Shown here in pieces: positions 14,508 through 20,881 of a stretch of DNA of 22,141 nucleotides. The stretch's first letter is position 1, and every line of letters begins with the position of its first letter. This stretch comes from Thermoplasmata archaeon. GTDB taxonomy: Archaea; Thermoplasmatota; Thermoplasmata; Thermoplasmatales; Thermoplasmataceae. Both the position numbers and the translations under genes were made by a program. Below the pieces are notes generated by a model that saw only the letters and a program-made list of their open reading frames with translations, searched no databases and was not told the origin of the DNA. The stretch spans positions 1 to 22,141 of the forward strand of contig JAJZZZ010000006.1 of the NCBI GenBank assembly GCA_021797265.1, in the 5' to 3' direction.

Positions 14508-14912
14508 ATGTCAAAATTTCCAAGTGACGAATGGGCGAAGGAATATGTGGAGAAGCTGAACAGCAATGAGTCATACCAGGATGCTGGAAAACAGTGGGAG
14601 GGTGCCATAACCTTTGTTATTCAGCCGGATGGCGACTTCAAGGATACTGCATATCTCTATCTTGATCTCTTTCACGGAAAGTGCAGGGACTACAAATTCT
14701 CCATGTCAGCCGCGGACATACCTAAATCTGAATTCAGCTACATAGGCAAGTACGGGAACTGGAAGAGGCTCATCAACAGGGAGATCGATCCAATCCAGGG
14801 CGTTTTAACTGGAAAATTCAAGCTTGACGGATCAATGATGAAGATCATGAGGTTCACAAAGGCTGCCAAGGAAATGGTGAGTACCGCATCCCAGGTTTCA
14901 ACGGAGTTCTGA
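14508..14912 (+). CDS. SCP2 (sterol carrier protein 2)-domain protein
   Basis: The 134-residue protein is a stand-alone SCP2 domain. It has the opening W-A-K-E-Y-V-E-K-L-N-S-N-E-S-Y-Q-D-A-G-K-Q-W-E-G, then strands ITFVIQPDGDFKDTAYLYLDLFHGKC. The middle ENREIDPIQGVL-like segment (reads INREIDPIQGVLTGKFKLDG) is followed by a terminal helix with LDGSMMKIMRFTKAAKEMV, as in the SCP2 lipid-binding fold. Such proteins bind fatty-acyl or other hydrophobic ligands in the cytosol. It is first in a two-gene unit with an iron-type alcohol dehydrogenase. That ATG follows its TGA stop by three nucleotides and is in the same frame. A lipid-derived alcohol or aldehyde as shared substrate is an inference. Confidence 0.8.
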   Translation: MSKFPSDEWAKEYVEKLNSNESYQDAGKQWEGAITFVIQPDGDFKDTAYLYLDLFHGKCRDYKFSMSAADIPKSEFSYIGKYGNWKRLINREIDPIQGVLTGKFKLDGSMMKIMRFTKAAKEMVSTASQVSTEF

Positions 14913-14915
14913 CCC

Positions 14916-16037
14916 ATGTGGTACTTCCGATCACCCAGCATAGTTTACGGCGAGGACGCCCTTTCGTTTCTTTCTGAACTTCATTATGAGAGAATACTCA
15001 TTGTCACGGACAGAAACATCGTGAAAGCTGGGCTTCTCAGCATACTTCATTCAAACCTTCCGTCCGGGTCTAAGAATCTTGTAATTGATAATATACCCGA
15101 GGAACCGACCGTTTCCGATGTCACAGACCGTTCGAAGCAGGTCATGGAATTCTCCCCTGACCTGATAATAGGCATGGGCGGAGGATCATCAATGGATGCT
15201 GCAAAGGCCTTATTTGTAATGTATGAAAGACCCGATCTTGACCTTTTTGACATAACACCGCTGGTCCATCTTGGACTCAGGAAGAAGTCCCGCCTCATAC
15301 TTGTCCCCACCACAAGCGGAACCGGATCTGAATGCACATGGGCTGCCGTTCTCAGCGACAGGGATCACGGCCGCAAGAATGAACTGGCATCCCCTGAAAT
15401 CATTGCGGACTATGCCATACTTGATCCTGTGCTGGTGCAGAAACTCCCACAGTCAATCACAAGGAACACAGCTGTGGATGCCATAACCCATGCCGTAGAG
15501 GGGCACAGCAGCCAGTGGAAAAACCCATATTCGGAGGCCATGGCGGAAAAGGCCCTCAGGCTCATAACGCACAACCTGCCTGCAGTCCTCCGGGATGGAA
15601 ACATGAAGTCCAGGGAAATGGTCCACATTGGCGCATCCATGGCCGGCCTGTCATTTTCCAATTCCCAGATTGGACTTGCGCATGCCATGGGCCATTCCCT
15701 GGGGGCACATTTCAGGATTGCCCACGGCATGTCTGTAGGGCTCTATCTTCCATACGTTGTGGATTTCAACCAGGATTATTCTGTTGAAAGCTATGAGATC
15801 CTCAGGCAGTGCTTTCCAGAAAAGTACCGGGGAGAAAGCCTTGGGGAGACCATCCGCAAATTCTTCCGGGAAATAGGGCAACCCCTGGATCTGAAAGCAA
15901 CCGGCATCGACCGTGATGAGTATGACCTGAATCTGAGTGGAATGGTTGGGCTGGCAGAGGAGTCCACAGGTATAATCACAAATCCTAGAGAAGCCAACAG
16001 CCAGGAGATTCTTGAACTCTTTGAGGCAGTGGAATGA
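14916..16037 (+). CDS. Iron-type (group III) alcohol dehydrogenase
   Basis: The 373-residue protein has the group III pattern in full. It includes the nucleotide-binding GMGGGSSMDAAKAL (86-99), VPTTSGTGSECTWAAV (130-145), and the metal ligands D188 and H192 in TAVDAITHAVEGH. The remaining ligands are H256 and H270 in GLAHAMGHSLGAHFRIAHGMSVG, all present. These cytosolic enzymes interconvert alcohols and aldehydes or ketones with NAD(P)H and Fe2+ or Zn2+. It is not the shorter glycerol-1-phosphate dehydrogenase of lipid synthesis. Substrate cannot be read from sequence; butanol-, propanediol- or lactaldehyde-type activities are possible. It is translated from an ATG three nucleotides after the SCP2 stop without a visible ribosome site, so probably coupled to it. 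Confidence 0.9.
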   Translation: MWYFRSPSIVYGEDALSFLSELHYERILIVTDRNIVKAGLLSILHSNLPSGSKNLVIDNIPEEPTVSDVTDRSKQVMEFSPDLIIGMGGGSSMDAAKALFVMYERPDLDLFDITPLVHLGLRKKSRLILVPTTSGTGSECTWAAVLSDRDHGRKNELASPEIIADYAILDPVLVQKLPQSITRNTAVDAITHAVEGHSSQWKNPYSEAMAEKALRLITHNLPAVLRDGNMKSREMVHIGASMAGLSFSNSQIGLAHAMGHSLGAHFRIAHGMSVGLYLPYVVDFNQDYSVESYEILRQCFPEKYRGESLGETIRKFFREIGQPLDLKATGIDRDEYDLNLSGMVGLAEESTGIITNPREANSQEILELFEAVE

Positions 16038-16090
16038 AACTGCCAAAGTGACAAATATCAATTAGGAATTAGCGGTATGATCTGGTAGCA

Positions 16091-16765
16091 ATGAGTTTCC
16101 TCATGAGTTTTGCGTTCACTGTTTCCCTGACATCGGTTGTCTTCATCCTTTCACTGGGTCTTACCGTGGTCATGGGCCTGAAGGCGGTAAAGGTAAAAAG
16201 CAGGAGCCTGCAATTCTGGTTCAGCGGCATGGTAGTTTTCACCCTTTCCGTACTTCTGGAAATTATATTTGCCCTTGGCTATTATCCTTCATTCCTTCTG
16301 AAGTCCTATCTGTTTCTTGTTGCTGCAATAGTGGAGTTGCTTGCCCTGGGATCGGTATCAATTACACGAAATGGAAGGAATACAATGGTATACAGCATTT
16401 ATGTCCTTATAACAAGCGTATTCCTCATTTACACACTTGCCTCCGGAACACTTGGAAAGATGATCATATCCCACGTGTTCTTTGGCGCTTTGCCCATACT
16501 GGTTACGGTGGCTTCCTCACTAATAACCTTCCCTGCTGCCGTTATCATTCTGGTGAAGGCAGCACTTGATTTCAGAAAGTCACACAGCCCCAGCATGGTA
16601 TCAATCATTGTGGGTGTGATTGTGGTCTCAGTGGCAGGAACGCTTTACATAACTGGTTTTCCCAGTTTCCTCTATCTTGCAGAATTCATCGGCATATTCC
16701 TGCTGTGGTTCGGATTTGTGAGAATTCCCAATCCCCTGAGGAGATCGCAGCCAGCTGGAACGTGA
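16091..16765 (+). CDS. Seven-TM membrane protein of unknown function
   Basis: The 224-residue protein is almost wholly hydrophobic, with about seven TM helices near 5-30, 41-63, 70-92, 98-118, 126-155, 167-187 and 190-210. Short loops and a basic C-terminal tail (RIPNPLRRSQ) should be cytoplasmic. There is no Lys in the last helix at a retinal-binding position, so it is not a rhodopsin. I see no transport motif. It lies 53 nt after the alcohol dehydrogenase without a clear TATA box, so it may be a downstream member of that unit. Similar 7-TM proteins of unknown role are common in archaea. Confidence 0.65.
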   Translation: MSFLMSFAFTVSLTSVVFILSLGLTVVMGLKAVKVKSRSLQFWFSGMVVFTLSVLLEIIFALGYYPSFLLKSYLFLVAAIVELLALGSVSITRNGRNTMVYSIYVLITSVFLIYTLASGTLGKMIISHVFFGALPILVTVASSLITFPAAVIILVKAALDFRKSHSPSMVSIIVGVIVVSVAGTLYITGFPSFLYLAEFIGIFLLWFGFVRIPNPLRRSQPAGT

Positions 16766-16781
16766 TGGGTGCTGGAAAAGA

Positions 16782-16789
16782 TTTTATGC
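16782..16789 (+). promoter_or_regulatory. TATA box of the zinc-ribbon membrane protein gene
   Basis: TTTTATGC is centred about 24 nt upstream of the GTG at 16809, supporting a leaderless transcript beginning at a GTG codon. Confidence 0.45.
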
Positions 16790-16808
16790 CTGCCGGGATT
16801 GGATAACT

Positions 16809-17168
16809 GTGCCTGAGGAACACCTGAAATGCCCAAAATGCGGACATGAGTTTGACTATTATTACAGCGTTTCGTATTCCCTTACTTCTCTGAAGATCAG
16901 TCAGTTTTTTCGGGCAAAATGCCCGAACTGCGGCAGGATATCCATTTACCAGACGCATATTGATATAAAGAATCCAAGGCTCTACAGGGGAGGAATGATC
17001 GCCTCACTGATATTGGTAATTTTCGGCATCGTATTTACCATTTACTCACTGATAATGCTATCCAATAAAGATGCACTCTATGGTGTTTTTACGGTTATTG
17101 CCGGTCTTGCCGTATCCTTTGCTCTTGACCTGAGAAACAGGCGGAGTGGAAGGAGCAAAAGCAGATAA
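16809..17168 (+). CDS. Zinc-ribbon membrane protein with two TM helices
   Basis: The 119-residue protein from a GTG start has an N-terminal zinc ribbon, C-P-K-C-G at 8-12 and C-P-N-C-G at 38-42, separated by about 26 residues containing YYYSVSYSLTSLKISQFFRAK. Two TM helices (near 62-84 and 88-108) and a basic tail RNRRSGRSKSR follow. The ribbon should be cytoplasmic by the positive-inside rule. Such proteins are common in archaea and no function is known. It precedes the ABC transporter genes in the same direction, but those have their own TATA box and palindrome, so a functional link is only suggested by position. A GTG start is supported by the TATA element 24 nt upstream. Confidence 0.65.
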   Translation: MPEEHLKCPKCGHEFDYYYSVSYSLTSLKISQFFRAKCPNCGRISIYQTHIDIKNPRLYRGGMIASLILVIFGIVFTIYSLIMLSNKDALYGVFTVIAGLAVSFALDLRNRRSGRSKSR

Positions 17169-17192
17169 ATGTGTGATTCTGTTCCACTACTG

Positions 17193-17217
17193 TTATATAT
17201 TATACTCCGATATCGGA
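17193..17217 (+). promoter_or_regulatory. ABC-transporter promoter: TATA box followed by a 12-bp perfect palindrome
   Basis: TTATATATTATA (17193-17204) is a strong TATA region. Immediately downstream lies TCCGATATCGGA (17206-17217), a perfect 12-bp palindrome that occupies the space between TATA box and the expected start near 17223. A protein bound there would block RNA polymerase recruitment, so it is a candidate repressor operator. The predicted leader of about 25 nt carries GGTGG at 17231-17235 before the ATG at 17248. Confidence 0.55.
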
Positions 17218-17247
17218 AAACGAAGTAACTGGTGGTGCAATAACACA

Positions 17248-18165
17248 ATGATTACAATCGAAGGTTTATCCAAGGTTTATACCAGAAAAGACCCCCCAGC
17301 TGTAAGCGATCTTACCCTGCAGATAAATGATGGTGAGATACTTGGACTGGTAGGGCTCAATGGAGCAGGAAAGACATCAACAATCCGCATGATATCCGGC
17401 ATAATACTTCCCACTGCCGGATCCATCAAGGTGGATGGTTTTGACATAGTAAAGGAAAAGGTAAAAGCATCTGCCAATGTGGGCTGGGTTCCGGAATTCC
17501 CCAATTTCGAGCTGAACGCAAATCCCGTGACATTGATGAAATATTATGCGGGTTTTTACGACATTGACAGGAGCAAGGAGGAAGAGCAGATCCTTTCCCT
17601 CCTGGATGAGGTTGGGTTGAAACCCTATACCGACAGGAAACTCCGGAACTATTCCCAGGGAATGAAGAAGAGGTTTGCCATAGCCGAAACCCTTCTGGGA
17701 GACCCCAGGAATTTTCTGTTCGATGAGACGCTGAACGGGCTTGATCCGGAAGGAGTGGTGTTTGTCAGAAATCTCATACTGTCTCTCAAGAAGAAAGGTA
17801 AGGCAGTAATGCTGTCATCCCACATACTCAGCGAGGTTGAGAACATAGCTGACAAGGTGGCCATAATCAGCCATGGTAAACTACTGAAGGTCCTTACGAG
17901 GGACGAGTTGAGGAATCTGGGCAAAGTTGTTGTAAGAATCAGTGTAGACAACCCGGACGAGAAGCTGAAATCCATTCTTTCGGATTACGGAAGTGTAATG
18001 GTGTCCGGCGGCGATATAACAATCTCCGACCTTTCAATGGACGTGAAGAGGGTTCCGGAGATTGCTTCCAAAATAGTTACATCCGGATACAGCCTGAGAA
18101 AATTTGAGACATCTGGAGAAAGCCTCGAGGAGTATTTCTTCAGCATCATAGGTGAGAAGGCATGA
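17248..18165 (+). CDS. ABC transporter ATP-binding protein (ABC-2 exporter type)
   Basis: From the ATG at 17248 (305 residues) the protein begins MITIEGLSKVYTRKDPPAV. It has Walker A GLNGAGKT (36-43), the Q-loop region GWVPEFPNF with E instead of Q at 83, and signature YSQGMKKR (135-142). Walker B/D-loop is FLFDETLNGLD (156-166) and the switch histidine is H192. A frame open further upstream to 17146 overlaps the preceding gene and the promoter and is rejected as a start. The C-terminal 80 residues are the usual regulatory tail of DrrA/CcmA-like exporters. It powers the permease encoded next, whose ATG overlaps its TGA (ATGA). It works at the inner face of the membrane; the exported substrate is unknown. 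Confidence 0.9.
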   Translation: MITIEGLSKVYTRKDPPAVSDLTLQINDGEILGLVGLNGAGKTSTIRMISGIILPTAGSIKVDGFDIVKEKVKASANVGWVPEFPNFELNANPVTLMKYYAGFYDIDRSKEEEQILSLLDEVGLKPYTDRKLRNYSQGMKKRFAIAETLLGDPRNFLFDETLNGLDPEGVVFVRNLILSLKKKGKAVMLSSHILSEVENIADKVAIISHGKLLKVLTRDELRNLGKVVVRISVDNPDEKLKSILSDYGSVMVSGGDITISDLSMDVKRVPEIASKIVTSGYSLRKFETSGESLEEYFFSIIGEKA

Positions 18166-19613
18166 GACCAATAGTTTACGAGATCAGGAGGACACTTACC
18201 AGCAAGTTCGTCATCATCATGATAATAGCCATTGTGGGACTCTCGTCCCTGCTGGCTTACGAGGCGGGGTCTACATATTCTCCCTCACCGGTATCATCAG
18301 CTCCCCAACTAACCACAGGATATTATATGAGCGGATCCAGTGTTGTAATGGTTGGATATGCCCATGACGCATACGGTAACCCTGTTTCTGGCATCAAGGT
18401 CAGTTATGATTACAATGGTACCACATACAATTCCACGTCTGCCTCAAACGGTTTTGCCAATTATACGATTCCTGCAGGTAATGTAAGCTCCGGAACAGTC
18501 CATGTGAGCTACACTTATACAACTCTTAGAAAATCAATAGAGGTCCATTCCACCCCGGTATCCTTTTCATCTTCGCCTGGGTCTTCGGGATTGTATGTGA
18601 CAGCAGGAATCGTCAACCCTTCGAACAGTACCATGTTCGGCCTCGAACTGTTCTATGTTGGAACCAACGGAACAGCATCTCCATCCCTCGACGTATATGT
18701 TTACAACTATAGTTTGCCCGTATCAGATATTAGCACGAACTATTCCTACAAACATAGCTTTTCCGGGTTTACGGTTCTAAATATTTTCCCCACTGTAACT
18801 GGGGCTAACAGGACAGATTTTTATAAAGTGGAAGTAACCAATAGCTCCGGATATACAATGTACCCTCCACACTCCTCACAGAGCCCACCATTTGCTCTGA
18901 CGGACTACACCCCAATGACGCAGAGCACACTTCAATCGCTTGTTTATGCCGGAACCTCTGAGATACTGGGTTTCCTGATACCCATACTGGCTGTTTTCGC
19001 TGCATACCTGACATACGGCAAGGACAGGACAAACGGAGTCCTGGAATCTGTACTCAAGAGGCCGGTGACCAGGGGCGGCCTGATAACATCCAGATTTCTT
19101 TCAAACTCAGTGTCAATCGTGGTTGCCGTTGGCCTTTCAATGATTTTCTCAGACCTCATAATACACCACTACTTTGGAATGTACCTGTCCACAACCTTCA
19201 GCCTTTACTTTGTGTGGACATATGTAGTTGAGGGCATCTCGTTCCTGGCACTGGTCTATATGTTTTCACATATTGCAAAGTCACAGGGTGCTGTTCTGGG
19301 TGCAGCCATTGCCCTCTTCGTGGTTCTTGACCTGTTCTGGAGCATAATACCAATAGCCATACTTGCCGCCCTGAAAATATCCACAAGCAGCACGGCCTAC
19401 GTGAGTGCCAGTGTGGGATTTGACTATGCCAGCCCTGCAGGCTATTCCACCCTGGTGCAGACCATGTTCACAGGTAAGTTTGGCATAATATCCTCCTCTA
19501 CCATTGATCCCTCGGCATTTGGAATCACAGCACCATTCCTCATCGTAGCAGGGATACTGTGGATGGCCGTGCCATTCGCCATAGGTTACTACCTGGCAAA
19601 GAACAGGGATTGA
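18162..19613 (+). CDS. ABC-2 type permease with an Ig-like extracytoplasmic insert
   Basis: The 483-residue protein has one TM helix near 15-33, then a large extracytoplasmic loop (about 34-250), and about five more TM helices near 255-277, 297-320, 332-358, 365-392 and 458-480. The loop begins with a beta-sandwich motif MVGYAHDAYGNPVSGIKVSY ... TSASNGFANYTIPAG. This resembles CarboxypepD_reg / Big_1-like modules, and it carries many N-x-S/T sequons. SEILGFLIPILAVFAAYLTYGKDRTNGVLESVL is the typical ABC-2 stretch (DrrB/NatB-like), including the short helix after TM2. It overlaps the ATPase gene by four bases, so one exporter. The insert could bind a substrate or partner outside the cell (inference). 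Confidence 0.85.
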   Translation: MRPIVYEIRRTLTSKFVIIMIIAIVGLSSLLAYEAGSTYSPSPVSSAPQLTTGYYMSGSSVVMVGYAHDAYGNPVSGIKVSYDYNGTTYNSTSASNGFANYTIPAGNVSSGTVHVSYTYTTLRKSIEVHSTPVSFSSSPGSSGLYVTAGIVNPSNSTMFGLELFYVGTNGTASPSLDVYVYNYSLPVSDISTNYSYKHSFSGFTVLNIFPTVTGANRTDFYKVEVTNSSGYTMYPPHSSQSPPFALTDYTPMTQSTLQSLVYAGTSEILGFLIPILAVFAAYLTYGKDRTNGVLESVLKRPVTRGGLITSRFLSNSVSIVVAVGLSMIFSDLIIHHYFGMYLSTTFSLYFVWTYVVEGISFLALVYMFSHIAKSQGAVLGAAIALFVVLDLFWSIIPIAILAALKISTSSTAYVSASVGFDYASPAGYSTLVQTMFTGKFGIISSSTIDPSAFGITAPFLIVAGILWMAVPFAIGYYLAKNRD

Positions 19614-19619
19614 GCGGCA

Positions 19620-20813
19620 TCAGGCAGCCGTCTCAACAACATTTTCTTTTTTATATTTTCTGAAGAAGTAGACGTAAAGAATAGGATCAAAGAGTGACAC
19701 AATGCCGGCGAATGAGAACATGAACACTATGGCCCCTGCAGACAGGAGAAAGCTGCCGAACGTCGTTGATACCCCATATGGAAGACGTCTTGCTATTCCA
19801 GTAAGGCTGTTTCCCCTTGCTCTCTCCCCCGGATCCAGGATTGTCATCTGGAAATTCTGCCTGATCGGAAGCGCAAGCTGGTAAAGACCTGTCCGGACTG
19901 CATATATGGCTCCTGCCACCATGGGAGGGACAAACGGCATGAGAATGAAGAGACCTGATCCCAGCCCGCGAAATATCCCAATTGCATATATTGCACCCAG
20001 CCATCTTTCCATGGTGGATGCGAATAAGACACCCACACCTGATGCGACATATGATGCCGTGAATATGAGGGAAATGACGTATGTGGGCAGACCTATCTGG
20101 TGGAACCAGAGCGATATTATTGGCGTGATCACTCCCAGGCCCACGCTGCCCATTGCTCCGGATAGCCCGATTTTCGCGATGTTCCGGCCCGAATTTTTTG
20201 GAATGATCTGAGTCTTCCTCCCCTTGACCCGCTTAATTTTGGTATCCTCAAGAAGAAGTGTGAGGAACAGTGATGCAATATTCAGGATGAGAGCAATTGC
20301 AAACAGGTCCGTGTAATAGTCTGAGACATACTTTTCAAATACAGCAGATGTTGAACTGCCTGCAATGGCTGATATTATGGAGACAAGCATCAGAGCCGAG
20401 TAAATCCAGGTTCTGGATGCTGATGAGACTTTGTCCGCCACGAATGCGGTCAATATTGGCGCAACTGGGCCACCGCCAGCACCACCGCCTATTGCGCTGA
20501 AGGTTATTCCAAGGATGGAGGTGAGGAACAGGAGGACGAAATTATGGGTGAGAAGGAATGTGACGAATATGAAAGCCGGAAGGCCGGACATTATGAGCAG
20601 TGTCTTCTTCTTGCTGTACAGGTCTCCCATGAAACCTGACAGCAGAACCAGGCCGGAGCTTGCAATGGTTGCAACGAGGGCATAAATTCCGATTTCCACA
20701 ACGGAGAAACCGACCTGCTTCAGGAACAGGGGAATAAGGAATGCTATGTAGCCGAAATAAAAGCTTCTCAGCCCTCTTATGGCACCCAGTAGGGGAATCT
20801 GCCTCAATACCAC
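19620..20813 (-). CDS. MFS transporter
   Basis: The 397-residue protein has about twelve TM helices. The first half includes FGYIAFLIPLFLKQVGFSVVEIG and the TM2-TM3 loop SGFMGDLYSKKKTLL, a version of MFS motif A. The second half begins after a basic cytoplasmic loop (EDTKIKRVKGRKTQIIPKNSGRN), and LPIRQNFQMTILDPGERARGNSLTGIARRLPYG repeats a pattern common in this archaeal MFS group. A Gly-rich GGGAGGGPVAPILTAFVAD sits at the end of TM4. Substrate unknown. The start is a GTG at 20813 with an A/T box (20828-20840) about 21 nt upstream; the next in-frame TTG at 20807 would fit the box slightly better. It converges with the ABC permease across six bases and is downstream of the amino-acid permease. 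Confidence 0.85.
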   Translation of the reverse strand: MVLRQIPLLGAIRGLRSFYFGYIAFLIPLFLKQVGFSVVEIGIYALVATIASSGLVLLSGFMGDLYSKKKTLLIMSGLPAFIFVTFLLTHNFVLLFLTSILGITFSAIGGGAGGGPVAPILTAFVADKVSSASRTWIYSALMLVSIISAIAGSSTSAVFEKYVSDYYTDLFAIALILNIASLFLTLLLEDTKIKRVKGRKTQIIPKNSGRNIAKIGLSGAMGSVGLGVITPIISLWFHQIGLPTYVISLIFTASYVASGVGVLFASTMERWLGAIYAIGIFRGLGSGLFILMPFVPPMVAGAIYAVRTGLYQLALPIRQNFQMTILDPGERARGNSLTGIARRLPYGVSTTFGSFLLSAGAIVFMFSFAGIVSLFDPILYVYFFRKYKKENVVETAA

Positions 20814-20827
20814 AGGATATCCTGAAT

Positions 20828-20840
20828 CTATAAAAAATAG
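20828..20840 (-). promoter_or_regulatory. A/T-rich promoter element of the MFS gene
   Basis: The minus strand reads CTATTTTTTATAG, itself a small inverted repeat (CTAT/ATAG). It is centred about 21 nt upstream of the GTG at 20813 and 27 nt from the TTG at 20807. It is the best TATA candidate in the 68-nt gap after the amino-acid permease. Confidence 0.35.
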
Positions 20841-20881
20841 ATATTCTATTTTCCACTAAATAGTTAAATGGGAAAAACACC

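Noticed and set aside
17146..17247. Longer N-terminus for the ABC ATPase
   Set aside because: The extra 34 residues overlap the previous gene, the TATA box and the palindrome, and ABC ATPases begin directly with the strand found at 17248.
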